A stretch of 44,514 nt of DNA from Verrucomicrobiia bacterium (GTDB lineage Bacteria > Verrucomicrobiota > Verrucomicrobiia > Limisphaerales > UBA11358): NCBI GenBank assembly GCA_031290985.1, contig JARLJW010000112.1, forward strand, positions 1-44,514, read 5' to 3'. Positions 15,469-24,380 of this stretch are shown here, one piece after another. Numbering within the stretch: position 1 is the stretch's first letter; each line of letters begins with the position of its first letter. Under the pieces are notes generated by a model. It was given only the letters and a program-made list of their open reading frames with translations. It did not search any database and was not told the origin of the DNA. The translations under genes were made by a program, and so were the position numbers.

Positions 15469-16152
15469 GTGCCAGACATCGCTTATATCGCCATCGCCTT
15501 CGGTGCCTATCTGCTCGGCTCGATCCCGTTCGGCTTTCTCGTGGCCCGGGTCAAGGGCATCGACATCCGCAGCGTTGGCAGCGGAAACATCGGCGCCACG
15601 AACGCCATGCGCGTCCTCGGCAAACCCGCAGGCATTTTCGTGCTGCTCATGGATGTCTTGAAGGGCTACATCGCCTGCGGCCTTCTGCCGCCGCTGATTT
15701 TTAACGCCCTGGCGCCGCACTATTCCGGGCTGTACGTTTTCTTTCAAAACGAGCCGGTCGAATTGCAGACCCGGTTGACCGTGCTCGCCGGCATCTGCGC
15801 CGTGCTGGGCCACAACTACACCTGCTGGTTGAAATTCAAGGGCGGCAAGGGCATCGCCACCACCGCCGGCGTCTATCTCGCGCTGGCCCCGTGGGCGGTG
15901 CTGGTGGCGCTGATTGTTTTCATTCTCGCCCTGCTCTTGACCCGTTATGTCTCCGTCGCCTCGATATCGGCGGCGGTCGCCCTGCCTGTCGCGGTCTGGG
16001 TGATGACCCCGCACAATCTCCTGCTTGGCGTGGTCTCAACCGCCCTCGGCTTGATGGCGATCTATAAACACAAATCCAATATCCAGCGGCTCCGGGCTGG
16101 CACTGAAAACCGGCTGGGCAAAAAACCCGCCGGCCAGGGAGGTGCCAAGTGA
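15469..16152 (+). CDS. plsY: Acyl-phosphate:glycerol-3-phosphate acyltransferase
   Basis: PlsY transfers the acyl group from acyl-phosphate to glycerol 3-phosphate, the first step of phospholipid synthesis, in the inner membrane. This 227-residue protein has about five membrane helices and the three family motifs: G-S-I-P-F-G-F-L-V-A-R then S-G-N-I-G-A-T-N-A at the N-terminus, H-N-Y with K-G-G-K-G-I-A-T in the middle, and Y-K-H-K-S-N-I near the end. The start is GTG at 15469. The stop overlaps the gpsA start as GTGA. The two genes supply consecutive reactions. Confidence 0.95.
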   Translation: MPDIAYIAIAFGAYLLGSIPFGFLVARVKGIDIRSVGSGNIGATNAMRVLGKPAGIFVLLMDVLKGYIACGLLPPLIFNALAPHYSGLYVFFQNEPVELQTRLTVLAGICAVLGHNYTCWLKFKGGKGIATTAGVYLALAPWAVLVALIVFILALLLTRYVSVASISAAVALPVAVWVMTPHNLLLGVVSTALGLMAIYKHKSNIQRLRAGTENRLGKKPAGQGGAK

Positions 16153-17129
16153 ACGTCACCGTTCTCGGCGCCGGCGCCTGGGGCACCGCCCTCGCGCGAC
16201 TTTTGTGTGATGGCAAAAACAATGTCACGCTCTGGGGCCATGACGCGGCGCATCTGGAAGACTTGCGTAAGACCACCCGTAACGAGCGCTATCTGCCTGG
16301 CATACAACTGCCCCCGGAATTGAAGCTCGAAACCGGCCTGGCCACATCGGTCGCATCGGCCGAATGCGTCGTGGTCGCCGTGCCGTCGAAGGCATTTCGG
16401 CCCGTCACTCAATCACTCGCCGGTTTTTCCGGCATCACCGTCAGCGTGACCAAGGGCATCGAACATGCCACCGGATTGACCATGTGCGGCATCCTGAAAC
16501 AGAACGCGCCGGCCGGCCGGCACGCCGCCCTGTCCGGCCCGTCGCTCGCCTTGGAGATGGCGCGGGGCGTGCCCACGGCGATTGTCGCCGCCAGCGAGGA
16601 CGCCACGACCGTCATGGCCGTGCAAAAGCTTTTTCACCGCCCGACCTTCCGCGTTTATACGAGCAGCGACCTCACCGGGGTGGAATTGGGCGGCGCTTTG
16701 AAAAACGTCATCGCCATCGCCGCCGGCGTCTGCGACGGCCTGGGCTTCGGCGACAATTCCAAGGCCGCGCTCGTCACGCGCGGTTTGACTGAAATCCGCC
16801 GGCTCGGCGTGGCCTGCGGGGCGCAGCCCGACACCTTCCCCGGCTTGAGCGGCCTCGGCGACCTCATGGTGACGTGCTTTTCCAAGCTGAGCCGCAACCG
16901 CGGCTTTGGCGAACGCCTGGGACGCGGCGAAAAAGTGGAGGCCATCCTCGCCCGCGCGGTGTCCATCGCCGAAGGCTATCCCACCACCAAATCCGCCCAC
17001 GCCCTGGCGCGCAAACTAAAGATCGAGACGCCCATCATCGACGAAATCCACGCCGCACTTTACGAAGGCAAGCATCCGGCGAAAGCCCTGCAAGATTTGA
17101 CCGCCCGGGAATCCAAGGCGGAGGATTAA
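16149..17129 (+). CDS. gpsA: Glycerol-3-phosphate dehydrogenase [NAD(P)+]
   Basis: GpsA reduces dihydroxyacetone phosphate to sn-glycerol 3-phosphate, the substrate of PlsY encoded just upstream. The 326-residue protein has the nucleotide-binding G-A-G-A-W-G-T-A (7-14), S-V-T-K-G-I-E, L-S-G-P-S and the catalytic lysine K185 in G-G-A-L-K-N-V-I-A-I. L-S-G-L-G-D-L and S-R-N-R-G-F-G follow. It is full length. GTG at 16149 overlaps the plsY stop, implying translational coupling. It is convergent with the M50 protease gene. Confidence 0.96.
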   Translation: MNVTVLGAGAWGTALARLLCDGKNNVTLWGHDAAHLEDLRKTTRNERYLPGIQLPPELKLETGLATSVASAECVVVAVPSKAFRPVTQSLAGFSGITVSVTKGIEHATGLTMCGILKQNAPAGRHAALSGPSLALEMARGVPTAIVAASEDATTVMAVQKLFHRPTFRVYTSSDLTGVELGGALKNVIAIAAGVCDGLGFGDNSKAALVTRGLTEIRRLGVACGAQPDTFPGLSGLGDLMVTCFSKLSRNRGFGERLGRGEKVEAILARAVSIAEGYPTTKSAHALARKLKIETPIIDEIHAALYEGKHPAKALQDLTARESKAED

Positions 17130-17140
17130 AACCGCCGCAG

Positions 17141-18052
17141 CTAATTATTGACCGGCGGACTGGTCATCCACTCGCTGATGGGGTGCGCCGCTCCGCAATC
17201 AAGACATCGCGTGGTGCCGTATTGCACGCCGCAGTGAGGGCAGACGCCGTGGGTCAGAAAGGTGTCAAATTGCTTCCCGCATTTTCCGCAGCGCCAGAGT
17301 TCACCCAGCGGCGGCGCGGTCCGGCAGGAAGGACAGGCGAAGCCCTCGCGACGGGGCAGCTTGGCGATGCGGGCCAAGGCCTGCGCCTGCCGCAAACCTC
17401 CCCAGCAATTCATAAGAATAAATGCCGCCATGACGCCCAGCCAGATTGATTGCAGCCAAATCGCCACGCCAATCAACCCCGCCACGCCGATAAACCCGAT
17501 GATGCTGGCGGCAAACAAACTGCCCGCTCGACCGACCATAAACCAGAGCAGCGAGCGCAGAATCTGTCCGCCGTCCAACGGATAAACCGGCATCATATTG
17601 AAGATCAACAGGACGAGGTTAATTACCCATATGTTTTGAAGCAGGTTGTACAGATCATGATGGGAGTCAGACCAGCCGAGATGATAACTGGCAGACCAGA
17701 GTGCAGCCAGCACTGGGACCAATGCCACATTGACCAACGGACCCGCGGCGATGCTCCAAAGCTGCGCGCCGGGACGCTGCGGCGGAGTGACATAAGCCAC
17801 ACCACCCAGCGGCCAAAGAACAATGTCATGCGTTTGACCGCCAACCTGGCGACAGGCCAGTTGATGTCCAAACTCATGGATCAACACGATAAGGAATAAC
17901 GCAAAATATTCTGCAGCGTTCCAGCCGACGGACGAATACTGATGCGTACGATACTGGATGGAATAAAATGCAACGAGAAACCACGACCAGTGGACATACA
18001 CGCCGATTCCGGCCAGCGTGAAAATCTTGAATGCGCCTTTGTTTGTCGGCAT
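17141..18052 (-). CDS. M50 site-2-type membrane protease with C-terminal zinc ribbons
   Basis: This 303-residue polytopic protein has the zinc-protease motif H59-E-F-G-H63 in one membrane segment and the second zinc site N-M-M-P-V-Y-P-L-D160-G-G in another, as in SpoIVFB-type site-2 proteases that cut within the membrane. After the last helix come two four-cysteine zinc ribbons (C240, C243, C255, C258 and C271, C274, C283, C286). I take these as a cytosolic substrate- or nucleotide-binding module in place of the CBS domains often found there. The ATG directly abuts the TAA of thrH. The natural substrate is unknown. Confidence 0.88.
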   Translation of the reverse strand: MPTNKGAFKIFTLAGIGVYVHWSWFLVAFYSIQYRTHQYSSVGWNAAEYFALFLIVLIHEFGHQLACRQVGGQTHDIVLWPLGGVAYVTPPQRPGAQLWSIAAGPLVNVALVPVLAALWSASYHLGWSDSHHDLYNLLQNIWVINLVLLIFNMMPVYPLDGGQILRSLLWFMVGRAGSLFAASIIGFIGVAGLIGVAIWLQSIWLGVMAAFILMNCWGGLRQAQALARIAKLPRREGFACPSCRTAPPLGELWRCGKCGKQFDTFLTHGVCPHCGVQYGTTRCLDCGAAHPISEWMTSPPVNN

Positions 18053-18655
18053 TTACATCGCCCCTTTGATGAGCTGGAGCAGGTCCGCGTGTGATTCCAC
18101 GGCTTTGAACTGCGGAAATTCCGTCTTCACCTTCTCCGGCGCGTGAATGAGAAAACCGACGTTCGCCTCGCCCAGCATGGCGGTGTCGTTATAGGAATCG
18201 CCGGCGGAGATGACGTGGTAGTTCAACGACTTCAGCGCCGCGACGGATTTCTGCTTCTGGTTCGGCTGCCGCAGTTGATAGCCGACGATGCGGTCGTTCT
18301 CCACGATAAGACGGTGGCAGAACAACGTCGGCCAGTTGAGCTGTTTCATCAGCGGCTGCGCAAACTGCTCAAACGTGTCGGACAAGATGATGACCTGGAC
18401 GAAGGAGCGGAGTTCATCCAGAAATTCCTTCCCGCCGGGCAGCGGCCGGAGCGTGCCGATGACCTGCTGGATGTCGGACAGCTTGATGCCGTGGCGGTCG
18501 AGGATGCCGATGCGGTAATTCATCAGCTTGTCATAATCCGGCTCATCGCGCGTGGTGCGGCGGAGTTCCGGGATTTTGGTCTGCTCGGCGACGGCGATCC
18601 AGATTTCCGGCGTCAACACGCCTTCCATGTCCAAGGTGACAATGACTTGTTTCAC
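18053..18655 (-). CDS. thrH: Phosphoserine phosphatase / homoserine phosphotransferase (ThrH type)
   Basis: This 200-residue HAD-superfamily protein has the ThrH-specific start T-L-D9-M-E11-G-V-L-T-P-E-I-W, where the second acidic residue is Glu as in Pseudomonas ThrH. T-T-R-D-E-P-D-Y-D, I-L-S-D-T-F, W-P-T-L-F-C-H and A-G-D-S-Y-N-D-T follow. ThrH removes phosphate from phosphoserine and can pass it to homoserine. The sequence matches the family along its whole length. The start is GTG at 18655. It is immediately followed by the M50 protease gene with no spacer, suggesting co-transcription though no functional link is obvious. Confidence 0.92.
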   Translation of the reverse strand: MKQVIVTLDMEGVLTPEIWIAVAEQTKIPELRRTTRDEPDYDKLMNYRIGILDRHGIKLSDIQQVIGTLRPLPGGKEFLDELRSFVQVIILSDTFEQFAQPLMKQLNWPTLFCHRLIVENDRIVGYQLRQPNQKQKSVAALKSLNYHVISAGDSYNDTAMLGEANVGFLIHAPEKVKTEFPQFKAVESHADLLQLIKGAM

Positions 18656-18837
18656 AGGCGCGGAGTTTTTCAGAACTCCGGGGCGATGTCCAGCGCCGGC
18701 CAGAATGGCCCGTCAAAATATGCCAAGATTCTCGCAAGATATGTCATCCATCTTTCCCGCCGGCTTCCGATAGACAAAGCACGGACCGCGTCTCCCGACC
18801 CAACGGAAAAATCAAAAGCCCGGCCGCCAAAACAATA

Positions 18838-20526
18838 ATGAAAATGAACATGGCCAGACTGACCCTCAACCAGCGGCTGTTGCTTTTGCTGGCGCTTTTT
18901 GTGGCGGGCATGCTGATCCTGCAGGCCTCCAGTTTCTTGATGGAAAAGCAGGTCAACCAGAAGGTGGTTTTTCCCAATTTTGAAAACCAGGTGCTGGGCG
19001 GGCATAAAGGCGCCTTGAAATCGCTGGTGGACGCCGAGGCGCAAATCCTGGCGCAGCGGATCAAACTGGCCAAGACGCGCGAAGAACAGGTCGCCATCAT
19101 CACGGCGGAAACGGATGCCATCCGGTTTTTTGATGATCATTCCGGCTATTTTTTCTCCTATGATATGACCGGCATACGCGTCAACGTGCCGATCAACAAG
19201 AGCGCCAATGGCAAGAATTGCATCGACCTGAAGGACACCACCGGCTTCCCCTTCGTCCAAGGATTGGTTGAGGCCGTAAAGACGGGCGATGGGTTTCTGC
19301 AATACCACTTTGAAAAGGAAGGCAAAGGCGTCCAGCCCAAATTAAGCTATGTCGCGATGATTCCGGGCACGGATATTTTTGTGGGCGCCGGCGTCTATAT
19401 TGATGACGTCCAGGCGGAACGGGCCGCCTTGGAGCAAAAAGTCAAAGACCAATCGCAACGGTATCTGGTTTTAATGGGAATTTTGTTCATCACCATCCTG
19501 GGCATCACGGTGGCGGCGGCGCTCCTCCTGTCACGGTCCATCACCAAACTGGTCAAAACTGTGGCGGATGATTTACTGGCCGGCGCGGGGCAGGTCGCGA
19601 TGGCCTCGTCGCAGCTCAGGGCATCCAGCCAGTCGCTGGCGGAAGGCGCCAGCGAACAGGCGGCTTCCATTGAAGAGACCAGCTCTTCCCTGGAGGAAAC
19701 TTCCAGCATGACCCGGCGCACCTCGGAGAATGTCAATACGGCGAAAGAGCTGACCAAGCAAACCCGCACCGCCGCCGACCATGGCGCAACGGACATGCAG
19801 GCCATGTCCCAAGCGATGGAAGCCATCAAGGTTTCGTCCAATGATATCGCCAAGATCATCAAGGCGATTGATGAAATTGCTTTTCAAACCAACATCCTGG
19901 CCTTGAACGCCGCCGTTGAGGCGGCCCGGGCCGGCGAAGCGGGCATGGGCTTTGCCGTGGTGGCCGATGAGGTGCGCAACCTGGCGCAACGTTCCGCGCA
20001 GGCGGCCAAAGAGACGGCGGCGAAGATCGAAAGCGCCATCGGCAAGAGCAACCAGGGTGTCGAAATCACCAACAAGGTGGCCATGGTATTGAACGAAATT
20101 GTGACGAAGGCACGGCAAGTGGATGAACTCACCGCCGAAATCGCCACCGCCTCACACGAACAATCCGATGGCATCGGCCAGATCAACATTGCCGTAGGAC
20201 AGATGGATAAAATCACCCAGACCAATGCCGCAAATGCCGAGGAGAGCGCCGCTTCCGCCGAGGAACTCAATGCCCAGGCCGAGACCATGAAACATTCGGT
20301 GGCTGAACTGCTCCAATTGGTGGGCGGTCAAAATAGAACTGAGGCGGTGAATCCGGCAACCTCTTCTGGACGGGCAAAAGCATTTAACACAGCTTCCCCA
20401 AAGACCAGCCGGCGCAACGCCACCAATGGTCATGGGAATGGCAACGGGCACGCCCCGGAGGTGCTGCCAGGCGCCGGAAATCGCAAGCCCGAAATCCCCC
20501 GGGAAGGCGATTTCAAGGATTTCTAA
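18838..20526 (+). CDS. Methyl-accepting chemotaxis protein with single Cache sensor
   Basis: This 562-residue chemoreceptor has TM1 at about 12-33, a periplasmic single-Cache domain (about 38-200; F-F-S-Y-D, G-K-N and I-P-G-T-D-I-F-V-G-A-G-V-Y are typical) and TM2 at about 208-232. The cytoplasmic helical bundle has the signalling tip D-E-I-A-F-Q-T-N-I-L-A-L-N-A-A-V-E-A-A-R. No HAMP domain is visible between TM2 and the bundle. After the bundle comes an Asn/Gly/His-rich linker ending in I-P-x-x-G-D-F-K-D-F, the same tail as the next chemoreceptor. ATG at 18838; a second in-frame Met is five codons in. No che genes are in the window. Confidence 0.95.
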   Translation: MKMNMARLTLNQRLLLLLALFVAGMLILQASSFLMEKQVNQKVVFPNFENQVLGGHKGALKSLVDAEAQILAQRIKLAKTREEQVAIITAETDAIRFFDDHSGYFFSYDMTGIRVNVPINKSANGKNCIDLKDTTGFPFVQGLVEAVKTGDGFLQYHFEKEGKGVQPKLSYVAMIPGTDIFVGAGVYIDDVQAERAALEQKVKDQSQRYLVLMGILFITILGITVAAALLLSRSITKLVKTVADDLLAGAGQVAMASSQLRASSQSLAEGASEQAASIEETSSSLEETSSMTRRTSENVNTAKELTKQTRTAADHGATDMQAMSQAMEAIKVSSNDIAKIIKAIDEIAFQTNILALNAAVEAARAGEAGMGFAVVADEVRNLAQRSAQAAKETAAKIESAIGKSNQGVEITNKVAMVLNEIVTKARQVDELTAEIATASHEQSDGIGQINIAVGQMDKITQTNAANAEESAASAEELNAQAETMKHSVAELLQLVGGQNRTEAVNPATSSGRAKAFNTASPKTSRRNATNGHGNGNGHAPEVLPGAGNRKPEIPREGDFKDF

Positions 20527-20943
20527 TTGGCCGGCTTGAAAGCAAGTCTTCGGCGCGCACCTCATCTGCCTGAGAACTTTCTGACGCCCGACGGATGGAA
20601 GTTACCAGTGACTCCGACCGTTCCCGCATGGCAACGAAGCGGCCACCCGCGCGGATATTTTTCGCTCCACGGCTTTTCGATGTCCTAAAATCTTTCCCGT
20701 CGGCCCGCTGGCTTCCGCGCTCATTCGACAGTCTATGCCATTGTAAGCGTGGCGTTTCCGGTGGAAACCGGCATTTATTGAAGCCGAGCCTTGTCATCGA
20801 TATGACAATATATGTTGTATAAGTCCTGTTAAGTATCCTCCGTATCCGTCGATAGCTTGAGTGCATGGATTGTGTGTCATGATCGCATGCTGGCGGGAGA
20901 CACCCTGGGAAATCCCGCCAAAATCAGAACAAAAAAGATTTAT
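20527..20943. other. 417-bp gap between the two chemoreceptor genes
   Basis: No gene is supported here. The first two thirds show nothing clear beyond an imperfect hairpin around 20752-20772. The right third carries a possible promoter/operator (next entry) and a hairpin cgggagacaccctgggaaatcccg near 20894-20917. Confidence 0.4.
20791..20823 (+). promoter_or_regulatory. Candidate promoter/operator for the second chemoreceptor
   Basis: TTGTCAT-cgat-ATGACAA is an inverted repeat with perfect 7-bp arms (20791-20808). Its left arm overlaps a -35-like TTGTCA, and AT-rich -10-like sequences (TTGTAT/TATAAG) follow at 20815-20823. The spacing is not ideal. The palindrome could bind a dimeric regulator. 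Confidence 0.3.
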
Positions 20944-22572
20944 ATGCAAAATTGGACCATCGGAAAACGGATCACGGTCGGCTTCGCGCTCGTCCTGGCC
21001 ATCATGTGCGTGCTGGGAATTGCGACCTACTCCCGGCTTAAAATCGTTCAAAACGAAGTAACCACCATCACCTCTGATAATATTCCCAGCCTGGCACAGC
21101 TATCCGAAGCGCAGACGGCAAATACGGAAAGCCGCCTTTTGACTTACAAACATATCGGCTCCCCGGACGGGGCAGACATGGATAAACTGGAGGCAAAAAT
21201 AAACAGCAATGCCGATATGATCGGCAAAAACCTCGCGGCATTCGAAAAGATGGCGAGCCCGCAGGCCAAGGCCCTGCTGGAACAGGCGTTAAGCTGCCGC
21301 GAAAAATACAAGACCGTACGCGGCGAAATATTGGCCTTGAGCCGGGCGGCGACCAATGCCGAGATCAGCGCACGGGTTTATCAGAAAGCCCGGGCCGAAC
21401 TGGATCCCGTGGCACTTAATTTCGCCGACGCCCTGACCAAGTGCCAGGAGCAGGAAAACAAGGAATCCCAGGAATCCAGTGCCAGCGTCTTTTCCGCGGT
21501 CAACAAGGCCAACCTGGGTTTATTGGTCGGATTATCTGCCGCCTTGATTTTGGGAGCCGGGCTGGCGTTCATAATTATTCGCAGCACTACGCGTGTGCTG
21601 CGTACGGTCAGCGCATCCCTGAATGACGGTTCCAACCAGGTGGCCAGCGCGGCGGGCCAGGTTTCCTCCGCCAGCCAGTCCTTGGCGGAAGGTTCCGGCG
21701 AACAGGCGGCTTCGATCGAAGAGAGCAGCGCGTCGCTGGAAGAATTATCCTCCATGACCAAGCGCAATTCCGAAAATGCCCAGAAAGCCAATGATCTCGC
21801 CAAGCAGGCCCGCCAGGCCGCCGATAAAGGCGCCGGCGACATGCAGTCCATGTCCGCCGCCATGGATGCCATCAAGGTTTCCAGCGATGACATCGCCAAA
21901 ATCATCAAAACCATTGATGAGATCGCCTTTCAGACCAACATCCTGGCGCTGAACGCGGCGGTGGAAGCCGCCCGCGCCGGCGAGGCCGGCATGGGTTTCG
22001 CCGTCGTCGCCGATGAAGTCCGCAACCTGGCCCAGCGCAGCGCGCAGGCCGCCAAGGAAACCGCCGCCAAAATCGAAGGGGCCATTGTCAAAACCGGGCA
22101 GGGAGTGGAGATCAGCGGCAAGGTGGTGCAAGCGTTGAACGACATCGTCACCAAGGTGCGCCAGGTGGATGAACTGGTGACGGAAGTCGCCGGTGCCTCC
22201 CGCGAACAGACCCAGGGCATCACGCAAATCAGCACGGCGGTCGCCCAGATGGACAAGGTCACGCAGGGCAACGCCGCAAATGCCGAGGAGAGCGCCGCCG
22301 CCGCCGAGGAGCTTAATGCCCAGGCCGCAACCATGAAACAATCCGTGGCCGAATTGCTCCTGCTCGTAGGCGGTCAAAATGGGACGGCCATGACCAGGCC
22401 GGCGGCCCCCGTCAATCGTGGAAACGGATTCAAACCCGCCGTGGCGAAGACAAATGGTTCCGTGACGGCCAACCGCAATGGAAATGGCAACGGGCAGGCC
22501 CAGGCGCCGGTGCTGGCTGCGGGAAACCGCCAGAGTGAAATCCCGATGGACGGTGATTTCAAAGATTTCTGA
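20944..22572 (+). CDS. Methyl-accepting chemotaxis protein with four-helix-bundle sensor
   Basis: This 542-residue chemoreceptor has TM1 at about 12-30 and a periplasmic helical domain of the 4HB_MCP type (about 35-180, with the N-I-P-S-L and E-x-R-L-L-T-Y pattern). TM2 follows, then a bundle nearly identical in its tip to the preceding receptor. It has no HAMP domain and ends in G-D-F-K-D-F after an Asn/Gly linker. I chose ATG at 20944 because it directly precedes the membrane anchor; an upstream frame start at 20857 adds an unlikely leader. The sensor differs from the Cache domain of its neighbour while the bundles match, suggesting duplication with sensor swapping. Confidence 0.94.
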   Translation: MQNWTIGKRITVGFALVLAIMCVLGIATYSRLKIVQNEVTTITSDNIPSLAQLSEAQTANTESRLLTYKHIGSPDGADMDKLEAKINSNADMIGKNLAAFEKMASPQAKALLEQALSCREKYKTVRGEILALSRAATNAEISARVYQKARAELDPVALNFADALTKCQEQENKESQESSASVFSAVNKANLGLLVGLSAALILGAGLAFIIIRSTTRVLRTVSASLNDGSNQVASAAGQVSSASQSLAEGSGEQAASIEESSASLEELSSMTKRNSENAQKANDLAKQARQAADKGAGDMQSMSAAMDAIKVSSDDIAKIIKTIDEIAFQTNILALNAAVEAARAGEAGMGFAVVADEVRNLAQRSAQAAKETAAKIEGAIVKTGQGVEISGKVVQALNDIVTKVRQVDELVTEVAGASREQTQGITQISTAVAQMDKVTQGNAANAEESAAAAEELNAQAATMKQSVAELLLLVGGQNGTAMTRPAAPVNRGNGFKPAVAKTNGSVTANRNGNGNGQAQAPVLAAGNRQSEIPMDGDFKDF

Positions 22573-22611
22573 AAACGCGGGCGTGAAGATTCGCAAACAT
22601 CCCTGTGCTCC

Positions 22612-23451
22612 ATGATTTCACTCGACCGCTACATTGACCGGGTCCAGCACCTGCCACCGGCCCCGGTCGTGGCCATTCAGTTGCTTGACCTTTTTAGCGA
22701 CCCCGACCGCGACATCGACCGCATCGTCGAACTGGTCAGTCACGACCCGGCGTTGACCACGCAAACGTTGAAGCGGTGCAACAGCGCCCATCTCCGGGGG
22801 GCGGAACCGGCCGTGGACATGTTCGAGGCGGTAAGCCGGCTGGGTTTTTACGAGGTGTATTGCACCGTCACCGCCTTGATCGCCTCACGGACAATGTCGC
22901 TGGTCCAGGCCAAATATAGCGAGGATGCCACCCGCCTATGGCGGCATGCGGTGACGACGGCAGTAACCGCCGCCATCCTCGCCAAGCGGGTCCAGGTGGT
23001 GGAGGCGGCGGCTTTCACCGCCGGTCTGCTGCACGATGTCGGCAAGTTGATTTTGGTTTCCTTGGAAGGGGTAAACTACGCGGATTTGGTGCACTACGCC
23101 GGCGGGTTTGGGCCCTCGCTGATTTCCGCGGAAGAGTCGGCCCTGGGGTTCACCCACGCCGCCTTGGGCGCCCGCCTGCTGGCCCGTTGGGGGTTGCCCG
23201 AAAACATCTGCTTCGCCGTGGAGCACCATCATCAGCCGCCCGCCGCCACCGGACAGTTTCATCGTCTGGCCGCAGCGGTAAATTTCGCCAACTGTCTGGC
23301 CCACCAGATGATTGATGGCCCGGCCAATGCGCCGGCCGCCGCCGTCATCAGCCCCGAAGCGATGGATCTGGTTGAATTGGACGCGGAAGACATTCCGTCG
23401 GTGATAGAGGAAATTCAGGCGGGCATGGAACGCGTCCAAAATCTGTTGTAG
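22612..23451 (+). CDS. HDOD domain protein
   Basis: This 279-residue protein is an HDOD domain over residues about 10-215: L-P-P-A-P-V-V-A-I-Q-L-L then D-P-A-L-T-T-Q-T-L-K-R-C-N-S-A, followed by L-L-H-D-V-G-K-L-I-L and E-H-H-H. It keeps an H-D pair (in L-H-D-V-G-K), but HDOD proteins usually act as signalling scaffolds, not phosphodiesterases. There is no output domain. It starts 39 bases after the second chemoreceptor and is probably co-transcribed with it, so a role in motility or chemotaxis signalling is likely by context. Confidence 0.9.
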   Translation: MISLDRYIDRVQHLPPAPVVAIQLLDLFSDPDRDIDRIVELVSHDPALTTQTLKRCNSAHLRGAEPAVDMFEAVSRLGFYEVYCTVTALIASRTMSLVQAKYSEDATRLWRHAVTTAVTAAILAKRVQVVEAAAFTAGLLHDVGKLILVSLEGVNYADLVHYAGGFGPSLISAEESALGFTHAALGARLLARWGLPENICFAVEHHHQPPAATGQFHRLAAAVNFANCLAHQMIDGPANAPAAAVISPEAMDLVELDAEDIPSVIEEIQAGMERVQNLL

Positions 23452-23525
23452 CTCGCATGGCCCCGCCGGATGTTGCCGGGCCGGCTGCCACCTGCGCGTA
23501 AACCGCGGAGGAGTCCGATCCAAAC

Positions 23526-24380
23526 TCAAGGCTTCGGCGCGTACCCCATCTGCGCCATGACCTTCTGTCCATCCGCAGCAAGCACGAAGTTGATGAAGTC
23601 TTTCGTCCTGGCTGATTCCTTGGCCGCGTCGGTATAAAAATGCAGCGTCCGCGCGTAGGGATATTTCTTTCCATTCACCGCCTCCGCGCTGGGCGCAACG
23701 CCGTCGATGCTCACAACCTTTGTGCCTGCATGTTGCAACTGGTCCAGCCCGGCGTAACCGACGCCGGCCGGGTCTTTGGCCACCGCGTCGGCGATGCCCT
23801 GGTAATTGGTGAAAAGCTGCACGTGCTGGTCGCCATAATCCTGGAAGCCCATCGCCAGTTCCTTGAAGCCGAGATAGGTGCCGGACACCGGGTCGCGCAG
23901 GCACAGGTGCACCGGCGCATCCGGCCCGCCGACTTCCTTCCAATTTTGAATCTTGCCGGTAAACAGGCCCTGCACCTGGTTGCTCGACAGGTTGCTGACG
24001 GGGTTGCCCGCATTCACCAGGATGGTCACCGTGTACGAGCCGAGGACGTATTCCTTAAATTGCACGTTGCGGAGCTGCGCGATTTCTTCCTGCTCCTTCG
24101 AGACCGGTTTGGAGGAACCGGCGATGTCACAATAGCCCCCCATCAAGGCGCCGATCCCGAAACCAGAACCCTTGAACTCCAGGTCAAACGCGACGTCCTT
24201 GTGGTCCTTTTTATATTCCGCAATCAAGCGCGGTGCCAGCTCCTCGCCGATGGTGTTCGAGCCGCGGATGGTGATTTTGTCCTGGGCCGCAACCGTGAAC
24301 ACGCCGAACATGACCGCGGCGGCCGGCAGAAACGTCCGGACCAGGCGCGAGCAAAAAATTTGGGGCGACATCGAATTCAT
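23526..24380 (-). CDS. pstS: Phosphate ABC transporter substrate-binding protein (PstS-like)
   Basis: This 284-residue protein has a signal peptide (about 1-32). The mature part is a PstS-like periplasmic binding protein: I-R-G-S-N-T-I-G-E-E-L near the N-terminus (S/T residues that bind phosphate), F-K-G-S-G-F-G-I, D-I-A-G-S-S-K-P-V, and R-D-P-V-S-G-T-Y later. A strong GGAGG ribosome-binding site lies before the ATG at 24380. No pstC, pstA, pstB or phoU is next to it, so it is an orphan here and may serve a transporter elsewhere or act as a phosphate sensor. Confidence 0.88.
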   Translation of the reverse strand: MNSMSPQIFCSRLVRTFLPAAAVMFGVFTVAAQDKITIRGSNTIGEELAPRLIAEYKKDHKDVAFDLEFKGSGFGIGALMGGYCDIAGSSKPVSKEQEEIAQLRNVQFKEYVLGSYTVTILVNAGNPVSNLSSNQVQGLFTGKIQNWKEVGGPDAPVHLCLRDPVSGTYLGFKELAMGFQDYGDQHVQLFTNYQGIADAVAKDPAGVGYAGLDQLQHAGTKVVSIDGVAPSAEAVNGKKYPYARTLHFYTDAAKESARTKDFINFVLAADGQKVMAQMGYAPKP

